Assembly (NCBI RefSeq): GCF_030253575.1
Contig: NC_080558.1
Coordinates: 41,499,111-41,563,110 of the forward strand
From: Rhododendron vialii
Taxonomy: Eukaryota > Streptophyta > Magnoliopsida > Ericales > Ericaceae
Length of the DNA: 64,000 nt
Reading direction: 5' to 3'
Positions 34,082 to 43,416 of the stretch are shown here, in pieces. A model generated the notes under the pieces. That model made no database searches, had not been told where the DNA came from, and saw nothing but the letters and a program-made list of their open reading frames with translations. Position 1 is the first letter of the stretch. Each line of letters opens with the position of its first letter. A program made the translations under genes and the position numbers.

Positions 34082-34936
34082 ATGGACAACGATTCCGGAT
34101 ACGATTACTCTAAACTCGATAGGCTTTTGAAGGAAACTAAAGAGTGGCTTCTCCAACTGGATAGCAGGAAAAGGCTGAATGTCGTTCGGGAGATTCTCAA
34201 GAACCCTCATTACGATGAGTCTGATGTATACATCCTCTGTCTCAACGAGTATCAAATACCGTCTGATCATAAACCACCTGAGCCTAGAAACCCTTTCAAG
34301 ATTCGGTTCGTCATGAGTGGAAGGCAACCCACCAAACCCGTTAGGGAGGATGAAAACGCCGGCAAGAAAACTAAAAAAACAGGTCGAAAGAGGCCACGGG
34401 GCAGTCGTGATTGTGAGTTTGGTGGTGAAGAAGAAAAGTACAGAGCGATCAAGAAGAGGGCGAACATGAAGAAGGTGAACAACTTGGTTCGAAAAAGGAA
34501 GGTTGTTTTACCGGAAATCACACCAGACCTGCCTGATGAATTCAAGGAAAGAATCCGAAATCTTGGGGGAGCCAAAGCTACTTTGGTAATTCAAAAGGTA
34601 CTCGAAGGCACGGACGTGAGTGCTCGCCATGGGCGCCTCTCTCTCCCGCGAGGTAAACTTGTAGACAAGGAGTTTCCAAGTGGGGAAGGGATCAATGGGA
34701 AGGATGTTGCGGAGATAGAAGCGCGGCTTATTGCAGAGAATGGAAAGGAACACGAGATCGATATAAGGCAGTGGAAAATGAGCAAAGGAATATATAATGT
34801 GGTGAAAGGGTGGAATGAGGTTGTGAAAGAACACAAACTGTACAAGGATTTGCTAGTGCAACTTTGGTCATTTAGAGTAGAGGGAAACCTCTGGTTTGCA
34901 CTTGTTAAACTCTGGAAGGTAAAGGAACAAGATTGA
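34082..34936 (+). CDS. B3 domain (DUF313) protein, array copy 3
   Basis: Intronless 284-codon frame, intact, with the same domain order as copies 1 and 2. It differs from copy 2 at about 11 residues: S5, R29, G94, K98, R109, R182, a cluster of K232, S234, K235 and G236 where the others read NMKNR, and Y254 in place of Cys. The cluster lies within the B3 core just before IYNVVKGW, so this copy is the one most likely to differ in DNA contact or stability; that is inference. A 45-base stretch of its leader is duplicated. No stop or frameshift. Confidence 0.85.
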   Translation: MDNDSGYDYSKLDRLLKETKEWLLQLDSRKRLNVVREILKNPHYDESDVYILCLNEYQIPSDHKPPEPRNPFKIRFVMSGRQPTKPVREDENAGKKTKKTGRKRPRGSRDCEFGGEEEKYRAIKKRANMKKVNNLVRKRKVVLPEITPDLPDEFKERIRNLGGAKATLVIQKVLEGTDVSARHGRLSLPRGKLVDKEFPSGEGINGKDVAEIEARLIAENGKEHEIDIRQWKMSKGIYNVVKGWNEVVKEHKLYKDLLVQLWSFRVEGNLWFALVKLWKVKEQD

Positions 34937-36206
34937 TTAGTTCTCCTGCTGTAAGTATTGGGAGAATCATAGGGAAAATCTCCAGCCTTCGGATTTTTGT
35001 CCAGTTCTTATTTAGCAGCACAAGGGGGGTGTCCCCTTTTAGTGTTTTGTTAAATACTGCATATCCTTTAATGAACTTATGATCGTTTGCGAGACATTAA
35101 CTTGTCATTTTGGAAATTGCAGTGGTTGGTTCATTAAAATTAATCGCTACTTTTCTTGCAAAATAACTTTCCTTCATCTTTCAATGTGCTTGGTTGTGTT
35201 TTCCTCTTACTGTCGATTCTCTTTATCTTCTCTTCCCTTTTGAAACTGTGTTTTCGTTTGGATGTTGGGAAAACGAATAAGAATAGCATATATAAAATAC
35301 CATCTGTCAATATTGGGTGTTGTTCTTCTGATATACCTTTTGTGCTTGCCAATATTGGGTGTTGTTCTTCTGATATTCTTGTTGCTTAATCCATTATCCT
35401 GCCAATGGTACTTCAACACTCATTGCGCCATTTTTATAGTTGAAAGTTCGAGAGGCACATGAACTCCCAAATCTGATAAAACTTAAGTCTTTACTCACAG
35501 TCACAGAGTTGTTAGGTGTAAGGCATGTTGCCAATAATTGAGGAATAGTGGAACATGTCATATCAACGGAGTCCCCTTGGCCCTTAGGAATAGTGATCCA
35601 CAAAGTACATGGTCTAACCATAGTTACCGGTGAAATATGACAAACACTACCCCAAAAGATTCAGTAAGCTACGGAAGCTATCAGTAGTGTTGATCAAACA
35701 AGTATCAAGAGCGTTTGGCAGGCTTCTTATGTTTCCTAAGCAGTGGTTCATAGGGTGGAGAGAATTTTGAAACGATAGTGGTTTTCGGACATTGAGCATG
35801 GCAAAATGTATCCCCTTTCTTTACTGGCATTTTCAGTAGAATTTCAATGTTTGTTAGCTGCAAGCAAGGTGAGATCATAAATTAATGATGCAAGTGAGTG
35901 ATCACAAGTGAACTTTTTTGCTAGAATCTAGCACTGATCATACTCATTTCAAAGGAGACCAGCATGTAAATGTTATTCATTTCATCGATCTGAGAGGCAA
36001 AAGGAAAAGACCATAATATAAGCAGGAAAGCCTGCTTGTTAGAAGTACTGGCCCCGGCAAATGGAACCATGATTTTTTTTCATGCGTCGTATTATTCTTT
36101 TTGTAGATTATAGCGGTTTGACTGCTATTGTAAGTGGTCACTCAAGCAAGATACACATATTGCTAAAGTAGATTACCTTTTGTTCACCGCACGCCTATCT
36201 CTAATG

Positions 36207-36556
36207 TCGAGACAAATCAACATGAAATTGATAAGGGAGGAAGGAAGAGTTTCTTGTCCACGCGGCAAAATGGGAATCAAGTTTCGCGGATAGAATTGAG
36301 GATCATTGAAGAGGGAGGATTGGAATATGGGATATGCTGAAGTCAGTCAGATATGCCTTAGAGATCGTCAACGAAAGTTAGTGTTGTATACAATCTTCTT
36401 TTGGGGTGAAAGGAACTTTTAGAGACTCATAAACTCTGCAAAGATATGTTAGTGCAGTTGTGGTCATTCAAAGTACAGGGAAATCTCTTATTAGCTCTTG
36501 TTAAAGTTGGATCTGGGGAAAATCAAGACCTCGGAGAGGTGGTTGATGAGAACTAG
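36207..36556 (+). pseudogene. Dead B3/DUF313 fragment of unit 3
   Basis: Orthologue of the fragment in unit 1, without inserts. It shows EGRVSCPRGKM, then frameshifted sequence, then VVYNLLLG-stop-KELLETHKLCKD and VQLWSFKVQG to the stop at 36554-36556. The TGA at 36407-36409 is in the same codon as in unit 1. WFAL has become LLAL. Only the B3 domain part survives; there is no N-terminal region. Confidence 0.75.
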
Positions 36557-36850
36557 CACTAATCCATCTGAGAGTGTTTGGTAAATTGGTTCTTTGTATG
36601 ATTATTATGCTTAAGATCTGTTCACATAGAGTGGCTATTAATGTAGAGTTGTTTTTCATTTCGTTTTTCAATTTTGTTTTTCTTTTCGTTTTTCAATCTG
36701 ATCAGTTTTGGATATGTCATTCATAATTTGTGAACGAGAAGAAAACATTTGATGCACTATGCCTTGAATTGAAATCAACTTTCATTTTATGGTTAATGCT
36801 GCATATTATTATAGCAGAAGAACTGTATGGCAGATTATGCTTGCTAAATG

Positions 36851-37061
36851 ATCACATGTTGGTCTAAGGGCAACCTGTATAGGGATCTGAATAAAAGTTT
36901 CGTTCTACAGAAAAACATGGAAAACTGGGATTCCGAACAGATAGAATTTACCTTAAACCGATGGAATTTGGCCGAGCAATATTGAGGCATGTGGTGCTAC
37001 TGATCAGTTCTCCTGCCTAGCTGATCTGTTTCCACATTTTTATGCAAATATTTTCCGGGGA

Positions 37062-37116
<55 letters not shown>

Positions 37117-38065
37117 CAGACTGGTGTCGAAATTTTTGCACATTGTAACTTGGAACACTGTACTTTGTACGTATACGTACACTTACTTGAGTTGTAGCTG
37201 CTTTGACCGTTGGATTCTGGTAGGTTTGGTAAACTAGAGTTTGTGGCCGCTGACTAGCAGCTGTTGGTGTTCCGTCGATAAACTGGACTCAATTATTAGT
37301 GCTGAACATAATAATAATAATATTATTATTATTATTAGTGCTGAACATATCTAATAATGTACCAATTTTTCTGTACCAGTAGCTGGACTCAATCTTATCT
37401 CATCCAAATTGTACACTAATAATTGAATGCTTAGATAAAGACTTATCATCAGTATCCAATTACTGATGATAACATCTGTATCTTTCTGCCAACAAGTTTT
37501 TTTTAAATCAGGAGGTGTATCCGTATATGGTCTAAACCAACAAGTTGAGCAGAAGAAAACAAAAGAGAGCCAACACTCCCACACGTCTCCTCTGCTTTTA
37601 CAGCACAGCACCTCGTCCTGTTTGTCCTCGTTGGTCAAGTTCCTCCCCTTGTCCCTATCCTCTTTCTTTACCAATCCAAATTTCCTTTGTTGGTTCTCAT
37701 GAAAGGAGAAATTTTGGGGTGCGGAGCAGGTACCTGTTGGTGATCTCAATCATTCAAATGTATTTTGGATAATTCAGATTTATTTCCTCTTTCAACTCTC
37801 ACTCCAGTACTCTCTTTTCTCTTTTTCTTTTTCTAAAATCCGAACCGTCCATAATATGTTTGGACAGTTGAAATAACCGATACGGTACAACATATTGGTA
37901 TCCACCCGACACACAAAAACTTCTCCTCATGAAGAGCCTACATGGTTAATCCAAACTACGCAGTTCGTAGAGAATGAACTACGCAATTCGTAGAGAATGG
38001 CTTAAGTTGAAAGTTACATCTATCGGTGTCCGATGAAGTTTACATGTGTGTATATATATAGGGTT
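36851..38065. other. Spacer without a supported gene
   Basis: Holds an (AT)n run at 37067-37114 and an ATAATAATA/TATTATTAT palindrome at 37308-37338. Short frames on both strands near 37351-37772 have no recognisable protein content. Confidence 0.5.
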
Positions 38066-38074
38066 TGTTTCAAA

Positions 38075-38400
38075 TGAGGATCTCTTCAAATGTGGACTCT
38101 ACTTTTTTGATAGAATTTCGATGATCCGAACCACTCAATGTGTTCAGAACGTGATTTTAAAGGTACCCATGAAAAATCGGCAAAAAAAATGATCGGAAAG
38201 ACTTGATTTAAGCAGTTTTTATTTGAACTGTTCAATAAAAAACTATTCAGATCAAGCCTTTCCCGGTCTTTTTTTTTTTTTTAATTTCTCGCGGGTATCC
38301 TTAAAATCACATTCTGATTACATTGAGCGGTTCGGATAATCGAAATTTGATCGAAAAATGAGAGAAATGGAGAGGTCTGCATCTTAACTAAAATGAGGAC
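38075..38400. mobile_element. Foldback element C
   Basis: Left arm (TTTCGATGATCCGAACCACT, ACGTGATTTTAAAGGTACCC) and right arm (GGGTATCCTTAAAATCACAT, AGCGGTTCGGATAATCGAAA) are inverted copies of about 120 bases meeting near 38240. Non-coding. It shares its arms with the neighbouring element D. Confidence 0.65.
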
Positions 38401-38413
38401 TCTCTCATATAAA

Positions 38414-38766
38414 AAGGGCGCCCTTACCGTATTAAAAGTTAAGGACGTCCCATTCCCGACCAATGTGCGATGATTCGAGCTGCTCAATATGTTTAGAACG
38501 TGATTTTAAGAATATCCGGGAGAAATCAGCAAAAAAGAAAAAGACTGGACTTGATCCGAGCAGTTTTTGTTTGTATTTTATCAAACGGTTCAAATAAAAA
38601 CTACTCAAATCAAGTCTTTCCCGGTTTTTTTTTTTTGCTGATTTCTGCGGGTACCCTTAAAATCACGTTCTGAACACATTAAGCGGCTCGGATCATCAAA
38701 ATTTGATCGGGAAAGATGAGAAAAGGGGATGTCTGGATTTTATTTAAAATGAGGACGCCCTTACCT
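38414..38766. mobile_element. Foldback element D, tandem relative of C
   Basis: Left arm (GATGATTCGAGCTGCTCAAT, ACGTGATTTTAAGAATATCC) and right arm (GGGTACCCTTAAAATCACGT, AGCGGCTCGGATCATCAAAA) pair around 38575. The arms are homologous to those of element C immediately to the left. Confidence 0.65.
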
Positions 38767-38767
38767 A

Positions 38768-38998
38768 GGGATGGCAATCTCGGCCGCCTCGTTCGAACCC
38801 GCCCCGTTCCCCGCCCCGAAAATCCCCGAACTTCTGGGATTAGTTTGTGGATTTCGGGGATTGGGTAGGGTATGGGGAATTTTTTTTAAAAAATTCGGGG
38901 ATCGGGTAAGAGACGGGGATAGGTCTGTCCCCGCCCCGAACCCTACCCGTCCCCGTTCCCCGTTCGTTACCCGCCATGCCCCGTCCCCGAATCCTTGA

Positions 38999-39030
<32 letters not shown>

Positions 39031-39713
39031 AAAATAAATAAATATATACTATATTATATATATCCCTTCAGTAGTATGTTTTTTTAGGGTTCTCATTCTT
39101 TTCCATTCTTTTCCGCCGCACCAGTGCACCACTCGGTCCACTCTTCTCTTATTTCCGGTGTAACATTTGTTGATGATTGATCGAGTAAGAGTTCTTTTAA
39201 TTTATAATCATCTCAATTGAAGATATTTATTAGAGAATAGAAAGTGATACATTTCTGTTTTACACGTTGCACTACTTTGGTCCTTGGAATTGGGAAGGAT
39301 CAGGGATGCTTTGGTCGCTATGTCTTTTGTCCATGACTGTTTTTTGGTCCATGACTGTTTTGGTTGCACTACTTTGGTCCATAACTGTTTTTTGTTTGAA
39401 ACTATAGAATTGTGCACTGTTTCTTTATTTGCTTAATGTTTGCTCCGGTTATGAGCTGTTTAGAACTATGGAACTATGAAATTAGGGCTGGAATTAACTT
39501 AGTGTTGGAAAAACAGTGCTGCAGATTAACTTATGTGCTGGAATAAGCTATTATGTGTTAAAAATTGATAGTACTTGCCCGAATTCTGAATCCCCGAATC
39601 CCCGTTTTGGATCCCCATTCCCCGGTTAGGTAGGGGATGGAGGAAAAAAACAAATTCTCATTGGGGATCGGATTGGGGATGGGGTGGGGAGTAATGGGTA
39701 GGGGGTGGAAAGG

Positions 39714-39715
<2 letters not shown>
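38768..39715. repeat. GC-rich interspersed repeat with split CCCCG/CGGGG blocks
   Basis: Starts AGGGATGGCAAT and is rich in CCCCGCCCCGAA and GGGGATCGGG blocks at 38800-39000, with a matching block at 39590-39715 (CCCCGAATCCCCG, TTGGGGATCGGATTGGGG). An AT-rich core with (TA)n at 39000-39055 lies between. This is a familiar plant interspersed-repeat style; the class was not resolved. The 75-residue open frame inside is compositional. Confidence 0.5.

Positions 39716-39787
<72 letters not shown>
39716..39787. repeat. Compound (CT)n(TA)n microsatellite
   Basis: About 22 CT units followed by about 13 TA units, directly after the GC-rich repeat. Confidence 0.9.
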
Positions 39788-39791
<4 letters not shown>

Positions 39792-40444
39792 TTTTTAAGC
39801 AAAGATGCACATCATCGACGTTATTAAAATTAACGGGTCAAATTCGCAGTATGAAATAGAACGACTCATGAAAGGTGGAGTAGCTTGGAAGAGAGATAAA
39901 TAAAAGATAGAGGTACGATGAGAAACTTTAGACCCTATCCCTATCACGAGACAAATTTTTCGGTGCTCTTTGAGCACGTCACAAAATGGCCCAAAATCCT
40001 GATCATCACATATTTTTGCGAGATCAAAAACTAAGCATATTGCTCTGCGAAAACGTGTGGTGGATAAATGTATTAGGGGCATCACGTGACAATGTTCCAA
40101 AATCACAAAATAATTAATCCTATCATCGTCATCTTCACCAACAGTATTGGTGCAAATAAGATATAATTCACGAAGTATCCGAGCACTAATCCGAGCCGTC
40201 TAAACATGCTTTAGATGGCCACGATTTTAGAGAATAAGAGAAGAGAGAGTGGTCGGCTTAGAGGGAGAGAAAGTGTTCTAATCAAAACACGTTTGGACTG
40301 CTTGAATGCGTGCGGTACCTAATTTGCACTCAAAAACTTCTCCGGTTATTCACATGAATCATACATATCTCATCACTCCGCCTCTAACAACCAGAGTTCA
40401 TCACCAAAATCAATCCCCACACCACACCACCACCGCCACCAACC

Positions 40445-41800
40445 ATGCCAACTTCCTCATCCCTCTCTCCTCCACTCAAACCCCAATCTGAGCCCAGCAC
40501 CACCGCTCATGACCACCACCAACAGCAGCAGTACCTCCAAACCCTCCTACAATCCGCCCGCCCTTTCCTCACGGGCGACCTCTCGCCCATCGACCCGAAC
40601 CTTCCCTCCCTCATCTCCCTCCTCCGCTCCGTCGGCGCCAACGAGTGCTGGCACAAGCACGGCACCTTCCTCCACCACCTCCTTAACATCCACCGCATCC
40701 TGACCCTCTGGAACTCCCCGGCCGCCGTCGCCCTCTGCGGCCTCTTCCACTCCGCCTACTCCAACTCCTACGTCAACCTCGCCATCTTCGACCCCGCCAC
40801 CACCGGCCGCGAGGACGTCCGCCGCCACGTCGGCGCCGAGGCCGAGCGGCTCATCTACATGTTCTGCGTGGTCCCCCGCCAGCCCCTGATCCACGACGAC
40901 CTGCTGTTCCGTTACGCGGACGCGGAGCTCGTCGAGGACCTCGGGGCTTCGGAGGTCTCGGTGAGGAATGCCAAGGAGAGGGGCGTGTTTGACGAGGAGG
41001 AAGGGTGGAGGAAGAAGCTGGAGTCTGTCGTGCCGAAGGATGGGGTGGTGGTGAAGCACATCAAGACGGGGGAGGACGTCCTCGTGTCCCGGAGGCTGGT
41101 CGCTGTGTTCGTGATGATGACCATTGCGGACTTCAGCGACCAGCTTTTCAGTTTCCAGGACGTCCTTTTCGAGAATTTTAACGGCCGTCTCGAGTTTAGT
41201 GGGAATGATGTGGCAGGGGGTTTGTGGCCCGGGGACGGGAAGCCGGGGTTGTGGATGAACTCGTTATCGAGGATGGGCGCAATTTACAATCTGATAGTGA
41301 GAGAAGAGGAGATTTTGCTGGAAAAGAGGAGAAGGGAAAAAATTGGTGGTGGTGGTGAGGGTGTTGAGGGAGTGGTGATCGAGGCCGGTAGAGACGAGGA
41401 GATTGAGCTGGTGGTACCGCCGGTTTTCGATGGTTGCACCAGGGTTTTGGATGCAGGGGAGCAAATAATTGCCAGGGATATGTACTGGGAAGCTGTCAAT
41501 TGTAGTGCTGGTTTGGAGCGAGCCGAAGAGTTGTTGGTTGGGTGTATCGCGAAAAACCCGTTTATTGGAGAGCCTCATGTGGTGTTGGCTCAGGTTTATT
41601 TGAGCAGTGGAAGGTTTGAGGAAGGTGAGAGGGAAGCTGTGAAAGGGCTGACCTTGTTGTTGGAATGGGGAAGCCCTTGGGACAAGAGGATGTCATGGGA
41701 AGGCTGGATTGCTTGGGCTAGAGTCCTGCTCATGAAAGCCAAAGAGAGGTCATGGCCTCACACTTCTTGGGGCATTCTCAATTTGGGGCTTGTCAGATAG
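40445..41800 (+). CDS. DUF6817-type protein, single exon
   Basis: A 451-codon intact frame, markedly GC-rich in its first 800 bases while its surroundings are AT-rich, which strongly supports coding. Residues 1-30 are low complexity (Ser/Pro, then HHQQQQ). Residues 63-120 carry the conserved ECWHKHGTFLHHLLNIHRIL and ALCGLFHSAYSNSYV, a His-rich HD-like pattern I associate with the plant DUF6817 family. Residues 365-435 look like helical TPR-type repeats (ERAEELLVGCIAKNPFIGEP, VYLSSGRFEEGEREAVKGL). The function is not established. No membrane segment or targeting signal stands out. The ATG follows a CA-rich leader; no closer start gives a better N-terminus. A 170-residue frame on the opposite strand (40547-41059) is a by-product of GC-rich codon use. 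Confidence 0.8.
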   Translation: MPTSSSLSPPLKPQSEPSTTAHDHHQQQQYLQTLLQSARPFLTGDLSPIDPNLPSLISLLRSVGANECWHKHGTFLHHLLNIHRILTLWNSPAAVALCGLFHSAYSNSYVNLAIFDPATTGREDVRRHVGAEAERLIYMFCVVPRQPLIHDDLLFRYADAELVEDLGASEVSVRNAKERGVFDEEEGWRKKLESVVPKDGVVVKHIKTGEDVLVSRRLVAVFVMMTIADFSDQLFSFQDVLFENFNGRLEFSGNDVAGGLWPGDGKPGLWMNSLSRMGAIYNLIVREEEILLEKRRREKIGGGGEGVEGVVIEAGRDEEIELVVPPVFDGCTRVLDAGEQIIARDMYWEAVNCSAGLERAEELLVGCIAKNPFIGEPHVVLAQVYLSSGRFEEGEREAVKGLTLLLEWGSPWDKRMSWEGWIAWARVLLMKAKERSWPHTSWGILNLGLVR

Positions 41801-42831
41801 GGAGGAATTATAATGAAGGAAGATGTTCGAGACACGGATGTCATCTGGAGCCTTTCGATCTCGGACAATTCTCTGTACATCTGTGTCTGGATCTGCCGTC
41901 TATGTCTTGTGCTTGGATTCGTGTCTTGTGTCTGCAGCCCTGCCCCTAAATAAGTGCCCTCTAAATAAGTGCCCTCTTTCTTCTAGTCTACTAGTTGCAT
42001 AACAGCACAAGCTATTATCTTTTAGTCTGCTACCCTTCATGGACCAATAAATAATAACCTGCGATATGTTCTTTGCTTTGCTTTTGTAGTATCAAATTGC
42101 AAATATGTTATGGTGGTACCGTAGGTATATTTGCTTGTTTCTTCTAGAGTCTGATTATCAGAATGAGTCCCTCAGACTAACCCAAAGATTTCTGCTTGTG
42201 AAGCCTTGAGGTGATGGTTTGTTCCTTTCTTTGGTTTGTTTCCTTTCTCATATTTCTGAAATTATGCACATCATGCATCATCAAATCATTGCAGGATTAG
42301 GTTGTTCCATTAGGGAAATATTTTTGAACACGGAAGAGAGATGAGAACTAATTAATTTGTAATTTCCCACTTTTGTGTTAAAGAGTACTAGGGCTGCTTC
42401 TTCTTGTTTTGTTTTTTTTGGTCAAATTGGCTGGCTAATTGCGGCATAGAATTTTATATATATATATATTTATATATATATATATACCACTCGAAAACAA
42501 TGAATCATACTACTGATCCAATCAACTACGCGATGGATACGCAATGGAAGCCATTTATGAAGAACAGATTATCATATCAAGAAGAGATATGTTGCCGAGG
42601 CAAAGTAAAGAGCTTTAAAAAGTCTATCTTGTATGAGCAAGGGCTTGGGGAAATTTGTCATACAAGGCAATGATATGTTTCAGTAGAATTGGTATTTCAG
42701 GCTAATTTCAGTGACTCTTCAGATTACTTTTGAGGACAATCGTGTTGCATTTTGCCCGTTTGTGGGATCTTTGCATCTCTTTGTAACCCATTTATAAGCT
42801 CGTTTACTGGAGTCAGACTCTGGTCCTGTGA
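41801..42831. other. 3' flank of the DUF6817-type gene
   Basis: Probable 3' UTR with a short tandem repeat (AAATAAGTGCCCTCT, 41949-41977) and an AATAAA-like signal near 42046. A (TA)n run lies at 42455-42486. No gene supported. Confidence 0.5.
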
Positions 42832-43416
42832 ATGTACCCTCAACTTGCATCTCTTTTGATTGTAGTTTGCACTTCTGAGAGCCGTATTCGCTTCACTGTT
42901 CATTTTCTTTCATCAACACAAGTGGGAAATCTCCATTTTTTCCAACACGGAACTCTTCTTACAGTTCGAAAGGCAAGGGTAAAAAACCATTGCTCGTTCA
43001 AGCAAACTTTTAGCAGTATGCTTGACAGGTTTCAGGTTTGGCTGGGTGGTATATCTAGGGATGACTTCAGTCAACTTGTTGGAGCTACGTGGAAAAGAAC
43101 TGTAGTACTAGCGAATTTTCAATTGGGAGCTCCAAGTCGAAATCACTGCAAAAAAGAAAGAAAGAAGAGTGTTATTGAACTCCCAACTGCATGTCTAGAC
43201 AAAGGCAAGTTTGGCAAGGCTATGGCATGTAATCAGCCCACATACAAGTACACCTCAAGTGGAAAGTGGCAGCCCCTTCAAGAGGGATGGTGGAACTACT
43301 TTAAAGGCAGAAGATATGGCAGCCGTGAAGCCAATCACTATGTTAAATGGCTGAAGTGTTCTGAGGTTGTCCTTGAGGTTGATTCAGCGGAATTCAAACA
43401 AGCTATGTATCGGTAG
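42832..43416 (+). CDS. Unrecognised reading frame, likely a 3'-terminal exon
   Basis: Open for 194 codons. From about codon 65 (QVWLGGISRDDFSQLVGATW) to the end (VKWLKCSEVVLEVDSAEF) the product has balanced composition rich in Trp, Tyr and charged residues and no low complexity, unlike chance frames nearby. A TTTCAG acceptor at 43036 precedes GTTTGGCTG, so the true exon may start there and the first 65 codons be intronic. I do not recognise the family. No upstream partner exon was identified. It lies 1 kb after the DUF6817-type gene on the same strand, but nothing shows they are one gene. Confidence 0.4.
   Translation: MYPQLASLLIVVCTSESRIRFTVHFLSSTQVGNLHFFQHGTLLTVRKARVKNHCSFKQTFSSMLDRFQVWLGGISRDDFSQLVGATWKRTVVLANFQLGAPSRNHCKKERKKSVIELPTACLDKGKFGKAMACNQPTYKYTSSGKWQPLQEGWWNYFKGRRYGSREANHYVKWLKCSEVVLEVDSAEFKQAMYR

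Larger units (their letters stand above)
32067..36850. repeat. Tandem duplication unit 3 of the B3 array
   Basis: Matches unit 1 from 18604 through the B3 gene and the dead fragment. It is free of the LTR-like and MITE inserts, so it is the reference for the empty sites. It contains the SINE-like segment (32560-32705) and a local 45-base duplication in the leader (TTCTCATAACCAAATAAAAA at 33921 and 33968). Confidence 0.85.

Noticed and set aside
38771-38998. 75-codon frame rich in Pro and Arg
   Set aside because: It is made of CCCCG blocks of an interspersed repeat.
40547-41059. 170-residue open frame on the minus strand
   Set aside because: It lies opposite the GC-rich DUF6817-type gene; its Val/Glu/Gly-rich product is a by-product of codon bias on the coding strand.
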